Positions 1-13,544 of a stretch of DNA of 64,000 nucleotides are shown here, in pieces. Positions within the stretch are counted from its first letter, which is position 1; each line of letters opens with the position of its first letter. The stretch covers positions 26,650,769 through 26,714,768 of the forward strand of contig CM037836.1 of NCBI GenBank assembly GCA_021234535.1, read 5' to 3'. This stretch comes from Stichopus chloronotus. Its lineage: Eukaryota > Echinodermata > Holothuroidea > Aspidochirotida > Stichopodidae. Under the pieces are notes generated by a model. That model was not told the DNA's origin. It did no database searches and saw only the letters and a list, made by a program, of their open reading frames with translations. Made by a program: the position numbers and the translations under genes.

Positions 1-748
1 ATAAATATTATTGACGATAATCCAATCGGCACAGGATGAAATTTTAACTGTGTTATGTCAATATCGTACTGTAACAAACCGTGAATGAATCTTCTGTTTA
101 CACAATACAATATGGCGACGTCTCAGGCCGGTTTTAAACTGAAACCAAATTAACGGCATTAAGTCAGTCTGCCGCTATCATACACCAATAATGTTGTCCA
201 TGCTAATGGCAGTTGCGTATGCTTTCATGTATGGGTGTCTATTAATACATGTGCGTATGTTTGTATGTGTGGGTGTTTTCTTGCCCTTGTTTTAGGGTGG
301 AATCGAGGACCGAAACAATAGATTTTAGGTACTCTATAGAAAATTCAAAAGATTTCTCCGGTCCCCTCAAGATTAACAATAGACAGACTATTGTTAAGGT
401 TAGGGTTCAGGAAGAAAAAAAAAAGAAGAAAGCGCAATGAGGTCCTCGGAATGAATGGAAAACAAAGTGTGTATGTGTATGTGTGTGTGTGTATTACAAT
501 TTGACGCATAGAGACCAAATTATGTTACTCCGATGTTGCAAAGTCGTGCAGAATTCTAATCCAAGTCCGACTTTCGGTTTTGACAGAATATTATCCAGAG
601 GAGCCACTAGATTTCAGAGAGGTCCCCGAGTCTGATTTTTCTCATTCAAAGTGTTCTATAAATTTCGGTATATTTTAATAACCACGGTACAACATCGCCG
701 TGGGTAAAATATGTTTGTGATTGACTTTATTGTGTATTTACCTTTAAG
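1..748. other. Upstream intron sequence of the arrestin-domain gene, no exon supported
   Basis: No exon with arrestin-like coding and splice sites was found here. A TG-rich microsatellite lies at about 467-494. The small open frame at 249-440 is low complexity at its end and has no support. Confidence 0.4.
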
Positions 749-2607
749 GTTACCGCTGATGTTGCTAGTACACCGTTTGATGTAGATTTAGTGATGGAGA
801 TTGTTATCGGCACGATACCAGTAGAAGGTTCATTCCTAAATCATCCGACACTCACCACGACTTTATCATCATCATCATCATCATCTGCAGATGCGCCGAA
901 GAAAACTTCAAAAGGTACAAAAAAGTTATATTTCAAAGTCCTTTGAATGTAGTGCACCCAAAGTAGAGCAAGCTACAATTTGCCAGCAATGTTCATTCAT
1001 AGATATATTCCAGGCCGTAGTAACACGGCAACACAACCAACAAAACCAAAATTTCGGGAGCGTGAACATTTTCCGAAGGCAAAGAGGCTTTTACATCTTG
1101 CACACAAAACGTACCCTATATCTGTGGCGTGTTATTAAAATCAGTATGTCATTAAAATCAGTATGTCATAGTCATGGAAGACTTTTTGTGTGCAAGATGT
1201 ATCAGACGTAAAGAGAGAATCCTCCGGAAAATTAAAATGGGATGCCGCCCTCACTTATTCAACCGACGGATCTTCAAACAAATTGACAAGCCCTTACTTA
1301 ATGGTAGATTGGGGAAACATAAAACTGGTTACCAGCAATTTTGAACTCTAATATATAGACCAAAATGTATGTCGATCGAAAACTTAGTATTGCTGTAGCA
1401 CATGCTGAGTTAAAGTAACTTTATTCCAACTTTCACAAAGAAGGTATATCCCCCCCAAAAAAAAACAAATCCAGATGCAATGAAGCATAGGCCTATAAAT
1501 GGAACTAGCACAACAACAACAAATAGCTAGATGAGAGAAATCTTTGTAAATCAGTACTATGAAGCAAATTCACGTTGAGAAATGCACAGAACACAAAATA
1601 TGAGGGTTGAGAGAAATCCCTATGAACTATAACTATCTTGTGTAAGCCCAATTAGACTGGTTCAACCTGCTCCATAACAACCATAAGTGTATAAGATTGA
1701 ATTTACATTAAGTTTAGAATACACACTATACAAGTTTACCCTCAATAAACAAAACAGCGTGTTCCTGGCTGACATGCTCAATAGTATGAACCAATGAACA
1801 ACTTGTTCTGCTGATAACGCATTCATTGGGTTTGTTGTTGTTTAAGTAGCACTATAGTAGACATCTAGTATAAAGAGACGGAAAACAGAGAGAGAGAGGG
1901 GGGGGGGGGGGGCGCTTGCAACCTGTGCGGTTCACCAAGAAGTTCAGAGTTGGCAATGTGTCCCCCTTGATTCAAAAAGGTTTGCCACCGCTGACCTACA
2001 TCCCAAGTTAACGGCACGATGTGCTCTCAAAGTGTTTACACAAAAGATGCACTTTCACAGTGAAAAGCAATGCGATTGATTTGCAGAATCTTGGGTCATT
2101 TCATTACAAATCACGTTATCTAATTAGGATTGAACCTAGAATAGCTGCAGCATACCATAATATCGAGGATAAGAATGGCATGTGGCTCTCCTAGTTACAG
2201 CATATCATGTTGGCCTATCCTCTATGTCAGTCTACAAACATAATTGTACAGTTTTGACATCTTCATTCGAATTTCCATTGTAAGAAGTAAGCTAAGAAGT
2301 TTAAAGGCCTATCGTTATAATTTTGCTGTATGTATACAACATTAGTAAACGAAACCATCCATTTCAATTCTTTTCCTGGTTATTTTCAGGACCGACATTC
2401 GCAGCAGCATCTCACGGAGTTCGTGAAATACGAGATCCAGAGGACAATGAATACACCTTTGGTCACATGGCGTATACTCCATTTTATACCTTCTACGGAT
2501 TCACCCGCCAATCTACCCGTCGAAAACCTGGGACATCGGGACTGTCTCATACTTCATCGACCAAGCAGAGGGAACACGAAGAGGGCAGCCATTCTACTCA
2601 AGTGTAG
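749..2607 (+). CDS. Arrestin-domain-containing protein, last two coding exons (5' part outside window)
   Basis: Two exons, 749-914 and 2390-2607, join in phase. The first follows an acceptor ending CTTTAAG and ends at a GGTACA donor; the second follows TATTTTCAG, and a split Gly codon links them. Exon 1 reads as the last strands of an arrestin C domain, with the stretch DLVMEIVIGTIP typical of alpha-arrestins, followed by a run of serines encoded by a TCA repeat. Exon 2 has the tail motif YTFGHMAYTPFYTFYGF, which resembles the aromatic-rich tail of ARRDC2/3-like proteins, then a basic and Ser/Thr-rich end STQV. About 126 residues are visible; the family usually has 350-450, so the N-terminal arrestin fold lies upstream of the window. 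Alpha-arrestins act as adaptors for endocytic sorting and ubiquitination of membrane proteins. No PPxY motif is visible in this tail, although many relatives have one. No clear AATAAA was found in the 700 bp after the stop. Confidence 0.72.
1092..1201. repeat. Palindromic MITE-like hairpin in the arrestin-gene intron
   Basis: An 18-bp arm at 1092-1109 (TACATCTTGCACACAAAA) is matched perfectly, in inverse, at 1184-1201. The arms extend imperfectly outward. Between them a 17-bp unit is duplicated in tandem (1134-1150 and 1151-1167). This could be a small non-autonomous DNA transposon or a hairpin; no target duplication was identified. Confidence 0.55.
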
Positions 2608-5600
2608 ATGTTATGATAGAAAATTTTTAAATGAGAGTTTTGAATTTGTACGATAATAATTAGTAGATAAGTTATTCCAGAAACTTGGAATGAATAGGAC
2701 AAATTCCTTGATCAAGTGTGCTAGCATTTATCAAAGCCTCTTGTTGGAGAAGCGATTATTTGTTGGTACCATTTTAGTTGTATATTCTTTTTGTATAAAG
2801 GCCAAGCATGCATACGTTTTTGATAACCTTGCAATCACTCTCCGTGGCTATAAAGACCTATATTACTTCAAAACAAAAAAAAGTTACTACCCTTTCCATA
2901 TATTATTGTCCATATAGCTATATATAAGCATCACTGAGTCAATATGCTTGTGATGATAATATATCCTTTGTTATCATGTAGCTTCGCATATGTAGCTCGC
3001 TATCGGTATGCTTGTATCATATGTAGCTACTCGAGAACATTTTTTTTACATTTCAGGATTGAACTTCAACCGAGTAAAGAGCTGAATATACTTAAACTTT
3101 CAATAAGTTTAATAGAACACAGATGCCACAAAAACTTGCCAGTATACATAGGTTTTATTGGCCGAGAATAATATTTTCATATAAAGAATGATTCGTCTTA
3201 CATCTAAGGTATTCAGCTGCCTCCCACAAAAATTGTTACTCCCTGCAGTTCGTCAAATATTCTACGTAAAAGTGGGTTGAGCTATGTGACTAAAGGACTT
3301 TGATATGTAGGGCTTTTTAAAAGCTATATAGATGGCGCTCTGGTGATATTGTTTGTATTTTCGGATTTGCCAATTTGATTCCAACTTTGTCTTTTCATGC
3401 ACGTCTGTAATATGGAGATGATATTATCAGTTGACATTAACAAGAATTAACTATGTATGCGCTTTCCTGAATATGACTCTCCCCCATGTTCAAAATGACA
3501 TTTTTAAATCAACAGTGAAATGATCGAGATTAAATCTGTAGTATGGAGAGGCGATCGCACATTTCGGTGAACGAATCATAAAAACTGATGGATAAAATGA
3601 AAGGTGGGCTTAACGAAAGGGCGATAAGGATTATGGAGGGGATTTATTTTGTCAGCTAGAGATTATACACTTCACCTCTGCGGTGATTACAATGATTGCA
3701 GAGGATTCGGGGAACTGGATGACGATATACGAGCAATCTGTGAATAGTAATTCTAGATTCAGTGATCCACGTGAATGTTGTACCTTCGAAGATTTAAAAT
3801 GTTTCGTTATGAGGGGAATGTGTGATAATGCCGACTCCACCTTGTACAACCCTCTGGTACATTTTTGGAGAAACTGTAAGAAGGGTTACGTTCCTTAAGT
3901 GTGTTCCTTTGTGTTTAAAAAAATGTAGAGAATACCACGATAGTATTATTACGATTAATCATAAATTAGCACATAACAACGTTATTAAGGGATTAGTATA
4001 ACTGAAGCTATGCTCATGTCATTTAATTTAAAGTATATGTCACAGTTTTTGCTAGCAGACGCTAAGTTGAACATTCTGATACGGTAAAGGTTCCATTATT
4101 CTTACACTCAAAGTTAAAATTTATTCACGTTTAACGTTATAATGTAATGCATTATATTCTAAGACTAAGCTGTGAGGAAGAGTGACAAGGTGAGAAATCC
4201 CTTGAAGAGTGTTCGCTCGTATATATATGAAAAAAGAAACTGAAAACGTTTAAGAATGGAGGCAATATAGAGAAATTCAAAGCGAAGAGATGTTATTTGG
4301 GTAATTCAGAGACGGTCATTGGGAGGGGTGGCAGAAACAGTCGATAGCCAATCAGAACTTACCTTAAAAGAAGATGTTCAACTGTTAGCTATTCACAACG
4401 ATGTTCGATTAAACAACATGACAATATACGCATTGCATGTAGGTATTTTCAGTATTAGGTAACCACAGTTATTTGTATTCTGTTCAACCGTAGTCACTGT
4501 ACATCACCGTCACTATATACCAATCGATATTTAAAATAGGTAAATAACCTTTAGTTTTGAGTTAGTAAAGAGAAGATAGGGCCCGACGGGAGTATCTTTT
4601 ATTACATTTGTGGCTATGCGTCCGGCCCCACTTTCTTTACTATCGATTCCCAACTTGGGTAATCGGCCAAAGCCCTAGGACTTTCAATTTCGAACATTGA
4701 ATATAAGATTACACATTTAAATTTTTGTAATTGCTGGAGAAGTACACATGATAAGTTTAATTTCTAACATGAAACTGCTATCATGTAGACATGTGTGTAG
4801 TCATAACTGCCTGGTGATAACATTTAGTTATTTCTATAGTTGCTCATAAGGTCGCCACGATAAAGTCAATGCTTCCAACAAAAGGCTCAAATTAGAATGT
4901 GACGCGTCTTCCACAAAATACAATATACCACAATATACCTTACGTAACTGCCATGATTCCAGTCACAGGGTACATATTGTATTATTTGCTCGAATTATGA
5001 CGTCTGTGAAACGTCATGATATATTAGACTTTCAGTTTTGAGTTTTGATACGTCATAATCGCGCGTCACTTGTCTTCCTTTCCAACTTTTCAAACTGCAA
5101 TGAATTATACTAAATTGACGTAATTCTTATTTTTCTTCATTAAATGGAGTTCCATTGTATCATTTCATTACCCTAATATTCTTAATATATATATTTTTTT
5201 GGATCCTTCTCAGGATTCTTGTAGCTTTTTTCCATGCACTTTAGTGAGGCAAATATGAGGCAGGTAGGTTTTGACTTTGGACACGCGATGCATTGTCCTT
5301 CGAAGGAGGAATGGTAGGCAACATATTCTTCTTCAAATATGTAAACTTGTTGATTTTGATGCCTCACATCCATCTGAAAATGAAATGGGTCACAATTTAA
5401 ATCGCACAAGAGTGGTTACATTTTAGTTATAGCTAAATCATACGTTTACATATATGAGCTCTTTATCAAAATCACGTGGCCATGTGATGACGATAGAAAT
5501 CACGTCACTATTTGCAATTCGTTCAGGGAGAATTTCGTTGTTAGCTTGAGATACGTCATTACGTGTATTGTGATTGCAGCATCTCATATCGGCTTATTGG

Positions 5601-7669
5601 TCTATTATTAGCTATTTACGTAATGGTGAAGAAAGGGAAAGAGACGTGGACGCAAAATCCTAATTTAATCCATGGATTGGATGGCAAGGTGTCAAGTGAC
5701 CAACCATTGTCATCCTGTCTTGGTAATTTATTTGACACATATTAGTAGTAAAATTCTAGACACTTAAAATTGCTCTATTGAATATTTGACAGAAAAAATG
5801 GTACAATATTTATAGTTTTCAAGTATTATGAAATTATATTCATACACGTCACAAGCGTTCTTTTAGGGTATATCAAAACAGCAATCAGAACTTCCGAGCA
5901 GCCTGAGATTGCATGTGCACTATTCGCTTCTTAACTAATAATAAAGTTGATAATTGTTTGACGTAGAAACATCACTTTGTATATGCAAATAAATCCATCA
6001 TTTTGCTTTGTTTGATGAAGAAAGGTCATATTAGTTTTCGTGTTCCGACTGTGAGAGTGAAATTAGCTATATAACATATATATATCTGAAAATTCAGGGT
6101 ATTGCAATTGAATCTTCTCCTTTTGTTTGTATAAATTTCTCAGTTTGCACAGAAAAAAATGTAATGTGCAACAAATCCAAAATTATTGATTCCTTTCGTT
6201 TTTCATGACTTAATGATTTTTGTTATTTTTCGGAGATTATGGTTGGATTATGTTTTGATTTTCATTCATGAACACATGTGATAAGGTGACTTTTTTGTTC
6301 TTCACATCCTGCTCTTCTCCATTAGCTCCTAATCTGAACATCAACATCTCACTTATCATTTCACATCCGCTCATTGTTCTCCACTTGGGGTCTTAGAGTA
6401 CTCCCCCAGCCTGAGTGAAAAAAGTTGCCCTCTGAATTGTCCCCTTTAGTCCTCTTAAGAAAAACTCACGCTTCTACAAAGACTCCCTCAGCCAAAAACG
6501 TACTGACAACGTAGGTCACTGTCATTTCAAATGGAGCAAGAAGTTTTTTTCTTAGTGGCACCATTTTACCTCCCAATATAAAAAAATTCTTTCAGTGAAA
6601 GTTGAACCCTTCCCCTCAAGCCTCTCCGCGACCATTGCGTGGCTGTTGCGTAAAGGCTCCAAGTGTGGCCGCTCTCCTCTCTTGGAGGCGTATGGAGAAC
6701 GGTGTCTGGGTATGGTGACTGTTGATTGCGTTTAAATTAATCAAAAATAACTCTTTTAGTCTGTTAAAGACAACACGTATAAAATATAATTATCCACTTA
6801 ATTCATTCCAGTGTACCAATTACAATCTTGTTGAGTTTGCGTCTTCACTTTATAGTTTAGAATAGTCCAGAAATAGTCAAAACACTATATTCAAAGTATT
6901 CCCGTTAAATATGTCATGAAATAAAAAACAAACAAAAAATACCAACAACTCTCAGTCTGCTCTGAGTCTTCATGTATAGACACAAATTGTTTGAAACAGC
7001 CAAAGTTTGTTAACATGCCGACCAAACCTATGACGTAACAATAGCAAAGAGACAACAGCGAACAAAGCCTTTGGTCGACTCTTACGTCATCATGTCGTGT
7101 CATGAATTATTCATGAAGATGTTATTAGTTCAAAATGCATTGTAATTTCAATATTCCCGGACTGACCTTCGAAGTAAAAGTCATGCCAAATTTGATTCAA
7201 AATTGTTACGTTGGCAGTCACCCGACGTGAATTTGTTACGCTACATTTGTATGGTCGCTTAACGTCTCAAAATAACTGTCCTTCAAGGCGTGAATTACGA
7301 TTATTTTTGTGGATCAAGTGCGTGCTGGTTTTACAAGAAAATGTCTAGTATGATCGTTGCTGAATATTCTCCATTTGTGACAGGAGGTCGAGAGTGGTCT
7401 GGACTATCCTGGTAGAGGCCATACAGCTTGAAACCTCAACGATGATTCGAAAAACAGACAAAAAGTTTGATCGATCACTTCCCCGATTCATGAATTTCAT
7501 GTCGAGGTTGTCCAATGACGTAATAACGTGCCTTTCTCAGACCCGTAGTCAGGTCAGACTATTAGTTAAGTTTGAGATACATCTTTTTGCGAATCTAAGA
7601 ATATGCCCTACTGTTTTGGGGGTTCGATGATAATGCAGTCACGTTGGTGTGTGTGTGTGTTTGTGCCAC
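2608..7669. other. Intergenic region without supported genes
   Basis: The first few hundred bases are probably 3' UTR of the arrestin-domain gene. The rest has only short open frames without recognisable domains or splice context, for example 3683-3898. AT-rich; no structured repeat was delimited. Confidence 0.4.
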
Positions 7670-7675
7670 TTACTT

Positions 7676-8230
7676 GTGACTAAACACGATTTCTCAAGAA
7701 GGAGATAATACTGGCCTAGTGGTTGAAACACGTTGAGTATAGGAAGCCTATTGTTCTGATGGAGGTCAAAGGCCATTTGAAGTTAAGAGGAGGGGGTCAC
7801 ATTGATAAAACTCTGTTAACACGATATCACAAGAAGGAAAGATTGGGAAAATATCGTACTTGCGGTGTTTATGGAACACATTAAAAACAAGGTTCCTATC
7901 GTTTTTGGTGGAAATCAAAGATCATTTGAAGCATAAGTCACAACGTGAAAATCTTGTAAACAATATTTCAGAAAAGGAAGTTTTGAATGATGGCATACTT
8001 TTTATGCATATGTGCCATATTGAGTGCATGAATATATCTATTGTTTTTGGTAGGAGTCAAAGCCATTGAAAGGTCAACAGAGGTCAAACTGTGGACACCT
8101 TGAAAACACCATTTCTCAAGAACACAAGCTTCGACTGGTGTCATATAAGGTACGTCGTTGGTAGTGGGATAAACTGCGAAAACCTTGTACTCACAATATC
8201 TCATAAAATGAAATTGATCACATATCATCG
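7676..8230. repeat. Tandem satellite, period about 140 bp, four to five diverged units
   Basis: A landmark resembling AACACGATATCTCAAGAAGGA recurs near 7683, 7822, 7963, 8104 and, more degenerate, 8190. A second landmark, TCAAAGNCATTTGAAG-like, recurs near 7766, 7913 and 8056. The spacing of about 139-147 bp holds for both. Short open frames in this stretch are by-products of the repeat. Confidence 0.75.
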
Positions 8231-8699
8231 TGATCTTTTGTTGAACAATTTAAATTTCAACCATAAATGTAATAATTACAACCTACCATACCTACCACAA
8301 ATAGTAATAGTATAATAATATACATTAATAAAGCGCAAACCTCGAGAATGGATTATTTGCTCAAGGCGCTGAACAAACAAAGGTGAAATAAAGGACGTAT
8401 TTATATGCATATATGCAAATACTTAACTACACATGTGCAAACACCTGGAATATAAATGATGACACGGATTCTAGAATCAATGTTCCTCTACTTTTTTTCC
8501 AGCTCTAACGCTGAATTAAAAAAAAATCCCCCAAAAGTATTGGTTGTCAATGGCAACTAAAGCTATTGCCAATACGCACCAATATCCTGTAATATTACTT
8601 TTCAAAAGTCATTTCTGCTACTGAAAGTACGTCAATTCTACTACTTAAAAAGTACGTCACTTTTATTTTTTAGGTACTGCTGGAAATGTCTCCCTACAG

Positions 8700-9240
8700 G
8701 TGCAACAAGCTCATGTTCTGCCTGGGCGTTCACCCCCCCCCCCCCAAAAAAAAAAAATCCAGTTGGGTTCTTCGTGGTTTCGTGGGTATCATTAGATAAT
8801 GTTCAACCTCCTACCCTAATTTTCATTTTATTTTTCAAGCTTAAAATGGGTCATTATTAACCAATGAAAAAGTGGGGTACAAAGATACATTCAGCACAAC
8901 CCCCCCCCCCCCCATTATTTGCCAACTGTTCCAAAAATAAATGAAACAGAATGAATAATGCATTAAGATTTTTGTATATTCTGAACCCATCTGATATGTA
9001 TTACCATTTTTCAAACATTGACTTTTTTTTATCTCATTAGGCCTAATTGAGAAATTGCATGAGATCCCTATTTCAAGGCTGGCTACATGCAGCTTGGAAC
9101 ATTCGGGAAGTGCCGTTTCCTGCCATGGGGGGGGGGGGGTGAAAAGCCAAAAATTTCCTTGTACGCTCACCCCAAATGATGGTGGCGCTCGGCGTAGATA
9201 GCACTAATGGCACTCAGCCCCCATTAGTACCTTTGAAACT
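8700..9240. repeat. Interspersed repeat, relative of the copies near 59 kb
   Basis: The segment with CATCTGATATGTATT, ATCCCTATTTCAAGGCTG and AATGATGGTGG occurs here and, diverged, at about 59020-59220. It contains poly-C and poly-G tracts at 8732, 8900 and 9127. No coding potential is supported. Confidence 0.6.
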
Positions 9241-11850
9241 TTATTTAGGTTCATGGGTGAAGGTGTCAAAGAAAGTTAATTTTAAACCATGGGTTTTTTA
9301 ACCATAGTTTATTTTGCACCACTGAGAGTCTAAAGAAAAAAAGGTTAACTTGATCCTTTCAGGCACAGTAAAGGGTTATCCCATTCCTTAAGACCTCTCC
9401 TCATGCCTTCTAGGCCTACCTGAGGACTAACTGATTTTATATCCTGGCTTAAGCCTTCGTTGGGCGACACCTCCCTTATACCCCTCACCCAGGACGGGGG
9501 TGAAAAATCTGGACGATGAGTCGATTTTACCCCCTACCAAAAAATCCTGGCTACGCCTCGGGCGTATGTAAGTAAAACATTATATCGTTAGCGCTGACAA
9601 GGGAGATAGATCTTAGTTCTTCCAGGGAGCTGCCACTCTAACTGGTTCTTCATAAAATAACAACCGCATGCATCACTGTTTCCTCTCTCTTCCTGATCCG
9701 CCCATAAACTCAGACCTCATTCATGGTCCTGTCTTCAAGGTAATATAGTTTTCAGCTCTCTCTATATATATATCGAGATCGTTTGGGAGTTGAAAGAAAT
9801 CTTGTCAACGCCATGATAACGTAATGGCATAGGATTTGCTTTATTGTAGCTTGTGTAAGTCTGTGTTCTTGGGGAACAAGATCTTTTAGTCAAGATTTTA
9901 CATACATCCAGAATAGAGGGACACAACTTTAGGGGAACAGAATCCTAGCTCGTTAGCATCCCCGAAACCATGCTCCAAGTGGCAAGGTGGGTATACCTTG
10001 ATAGAGTGACCTGAACTAAACATTCACTCCTGAGGCCATACCCAACTGCATGCAATTTTGACAAAAAATGTCCATCTGATGCAAACCTGTACTGTAATTG
10101 GATGATGATGTATATCATTAAGAATCATTCGGTAGGAAACATGGAGACATGTCAAACTCAACTCCTGGAAAGATGGCGACCAAGCATCAAACATTCCTCT
10201 CCCCGATCTGCTGCTCATGTACTCCTAATTTCCTTCGAGTTCAAGCTGAGCAGTGTCTCTATACATTTTGAGGTCTTCATTTGTTTAATATATTTACACA
10301 TATCCTCCCATCCCCTTGTATGTGTTGTCAATTCCCGTGTAAAGTTAACAAACTTTCTGTGTCGGTTCGTCGGTTGAACTGAATAAAGAGAGGGAAAGGT
10401 GGTGCAGCTAAGTGGCGAAAATTGGGGTAGGCTTTGGAACACTTTATAATGTAAAGAAGGGACCCAGAACTTGACGTTCCGTGCAGAAAGTTTCTGAAGT
10501 CTTTATAACAGTGTAAAACCATCTGAAACCATCAAGTGAGCGCAACTCCAACCGTTTTAAACCCCTCTTGATTAAAATCTGTTCTGATTAAAATGAGCCC
10601 GCAAAAGGCTATTCCTTCAGATGACGTGGGAAGTATTTTGGTCAAATTTTCTCCTCATACGATAAGGGCCTGCAGATGGTGGCCCTCCGCTTATTAGATA
10701 GCCCTTCCAAAGCGATGCATCACTTTCAGGCAAGACCTCCACTACTAAAATCCTGGACACGCGCCTGATATGTTCTATCATATGTACGTATGGCAATGTT
10801 TGCCCAAAAATCATGAGACTTGGCCACGCCCCTATTTAAGTGAAACCTGAAAAAGGTAACGAGAAGCGGTTTCTAATGCGATCGACCTGCCTGGCATATC
10901 TGGCAAGTATTGTTGTCAAACTTGGTCTCCTACGAAAGGCACCAACTGACGGGCCCTACGCTTAGATAGTATCCCAAAGGGAGCTCACTGTGAAACTTTC
11001 AGTCCGTCCCTGTATGTAATCATCGAATGAATCAAAACAATTAAATCAACAAAATCTGAAAGTTGATTTCCAGAAAAGAGAATGATTTTCATCTTAGGAG
11101 GGGACCAAAATTCCGAAACCATCGTATTCCTCGCCCACTTCTCGCTCTACAGATCCTTTCGAATAGTCAATCATCAGTCCTTCATGTGACCCCGCCCCCC
11201 CCCCCTTCACTATTCTTGTTGAATAATCTTTGTAAGGTAATTATCACTTTAACATTCTAAATTCAAATGCAAAGTTGTGTCCCCTCATACCTGAACACGA
11301 ACTGACGCCGGCGGGTATAGGCCCTATGTGTCCAAATGTAAGAGGAATCCCTGTCTAGGCCATGGTACAACTTTGTAGCCGTGAGACTTAAAGTCAATAA
11401 TTATGTCTGCTGTGATTTTTTAGAACTTACACTGAGGTTATCGTTAAGTGTAATGTAAGGTTAGCCTAAACATACAGCTAAGCCAATTGATTTTTTTTAA
11501 ATATGTTTTTACTGAAACTCAATATTGCACATTGTACCAGTTAGGTCTAGGTAACTCGATTCTAGCGTATCTTCTCATTCAGTTCATCATGTTAATCGAA
11601 ACTTTAATTCTCTACGAGATGATATTATGTAATATGTTTTCAGAAACACTGTTCTGATGAAAATAGAAATGTTTGAATGACTATCTTTGTAGAAAATTCT
11701 TTGTTTTTCCTCGCATTTCCGTACGTTTCTTGATATTTGCTTGTGGCTGATCAAGACGTGCTTGTACGGATACCACATTATTTCACCTTCAGTTTTCAAA
11801 AATACTCTAAAAATTACCTTAACATCCTTTTAAAGTTCAGATAAAATGTA
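9241..11850. other. Intergenic region without supported genes
   Basis: Only short overlapping open frames on both strands, without domains. It contains a poly-C tract near 11190 and a fragment of a repeat with the motif AATCCTGGCTACGCC near 9542. Confidence 0.35.
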
Positions 11851-11855
11851 CTTAA

Positions 11856-12127
11856 AGGCATTCACTCATCACCCCCAAGCTACATTTTTGGTTAGGGGTA
11901 AGCAAACGTTTTAATTGGTTCTACTCTTTGATTAACAAATTCGAGAGATGCATAGTGGCTCATATTACACAGTAAACACAGGGTCCATTTGTTTTCATCA
12001 CACATGTTGCGGAGACTATAAGACAGGCAGTGGGAGGGACCACAAGTAACAGAGTAAGTGGTTGGGATAGTTGGAACTACCTGGGGGGGGGGGGGGCGAT
12101 GGCTGACTGTCTCTAAGATTGTACTCT
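11856..12127. mobile_element. TTAA-flanked MITE, copy 1 (most diverged)
   Basis: Preceded by TTAA at 11852-11855 and begins AGGCATTCACTCATCACCC. Its interior aligns with the elements at 27153-27400 and 46893-47141: TTCGARAGATGC, TATTACACA, GACAGGC, GGTGGTTGGGA. The right end is degraded; a TTAA at 12128-12131 is a possible boundary. It contains a poly-G expansion near 12082. Confidence 0.6.
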
Positions 12128-12131
12128 TTAA

Positions 12132-13135
12132 CATGATCTATTGAATGGAAACGATGATAAAGCCCGAGAACATACAAAAAAATCTTCGGTGAACATCACA
12201 GAACATACACTCACAGCAAGGTGAACATACCTCAGAATACCCAAACAGTTTAAAAGAAAGGATTGGTAGTGGAAGCTCAACGTGACGTTTTGAGCGTCAT
12301 TGTTTAATGCACCAAACTATAGCATCAGTCATAATTAACAGTACATAAAGGGGGGGGGGGGCGGTGGGGAGGGACAAAGAGGAACATTATGCAATTTGTC
12401 GATGAAAGAAATGCGAAGAAAGAAAAGAAAACACAAACCACAGTGTAGGATATTAAACTCTGTCGTTTCTTCCCTACGTGCATGCACTGCTATCACAACA
12501 ATTACACGAAGTAGTTTACATGTAAGAATGCGATTTCATCAAATACCATCAAGAGGTTACCGATTTGTTCCTACATGTTGAGAAAGTGTAACATGAAAAG
12601 ACCTCTTTAAGACATGGTGACGGGGTAAACGTTGTCCTATCTAGCATGTGATCTTGAAGTTATTTGTACCGTATTCTCACGTCTACCCATTTGCATCATT
12701 TACAAGCTCCATATTCTTATCTCATATATACAATTAGTGGTTGATAAAATAGATGAAGACAAGTGCAGCATTGATTCTCAAAGATGTAAATGTGCAAATA
12801 GTTGATGAGCATGTCTCGCCAACCTCAACTGGCCTGAACAGTTTATTCAAACTCGTTATGTACAGATGTAAGGCTGGATATAATTATACATGGCAAGTGG
12901 GTTAGGCCAGATGGACTAAGCACCATTCCAGCTTTGATTTTGCTGGTGTAATGTCAGATAAAGGGCTCCCCTACATCTTGAAGCTATTTATAGCCAAGGC
13001 ATCAACAGTTAACTTCCATGTATTCGCGTGATACGACTTGCTACTATATAATAAAAGGAGCGAACGTAACTACAAGGATGCATTCAATTAGGAATGCCAA
13101 TCATTTCGTAGTTGGGGTAAGCACTCATAGTCGGT
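12132..13135. other. Intergenic region downstream of the receptor gene
   Basis: No exon is supported. It contains a poly-G run near 12351. The distal 3' UTR of the receptor may reach into this stretch from the right. Confidence 0.35.
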
Positions 13136-13141
13136 TTTATT
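13136..13141 (-). terminator. Candidate poly(A) signal for the receptor gene
   Basis: AATAAA on the minus strand, about 600 nt downstream of the receptor stop codon. It is the first clean hexamer outside the palindromic repeat at 13320-13397. No transcript evidence is available, so this is positional inference only. Confidence 0.3.
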
Positions 13142-13319
13142 GATCTGTGGATGTATTGGGCAACATGTTTCATGAATGAATGAATGCTCAATTTTAGTAG
13201 GAGATGTAGTTTAATCTGTCAAGGATCCTTCGTCGATATTTTGAAAATGAGTACAAATAAATAAATAAGTACGTCAAAACTCATAAATGGCACTGTTTCA
13301 AAGGTGAATTCGTAAACTA

Positions 13320-13397
13320 CACTCCTTAAAATAAATTTGTCAAAACAGCCTTAAATAGATTTATTAAGCCTGTTTTGACTAATTTACTTGAAGAGTG
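13320..13397. repeat. Short palindromic MITE, copy 1
   Basis: Near-perfect foldback with ends CACTCCTTAAAATAAATT and, in inverse, CACTCTTCAAGTAAATTA, and GTCAAAACAG facing inward on both arms. The same arms occur at 52461-52595. It probably lies in the 3' UTR of the receptor gene. No unequivocal target duplication. Confidence 0.6.
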
Positions 13398-13544
13398 CGT
13401 TTCTGACAACTATTTCAGTTATTTTTTTTAACTTTCAAAAAATGGCTCCTTTGAAAATGTTGGCATTTCAACGTCTGGTTTGGTTAACTTGAGACGTTTG
13501 ACTTGTTACAAAGAATCAGATTGCTGCCTTTTCTTGCTGACGGT

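Noticed and set aside
891..1211. 106-codon plus-strand frame overlapping the arrestin exon
   Set aside because: It is in a different frame from the exon, runs through the splice donor and ends in the palindromic repeat.
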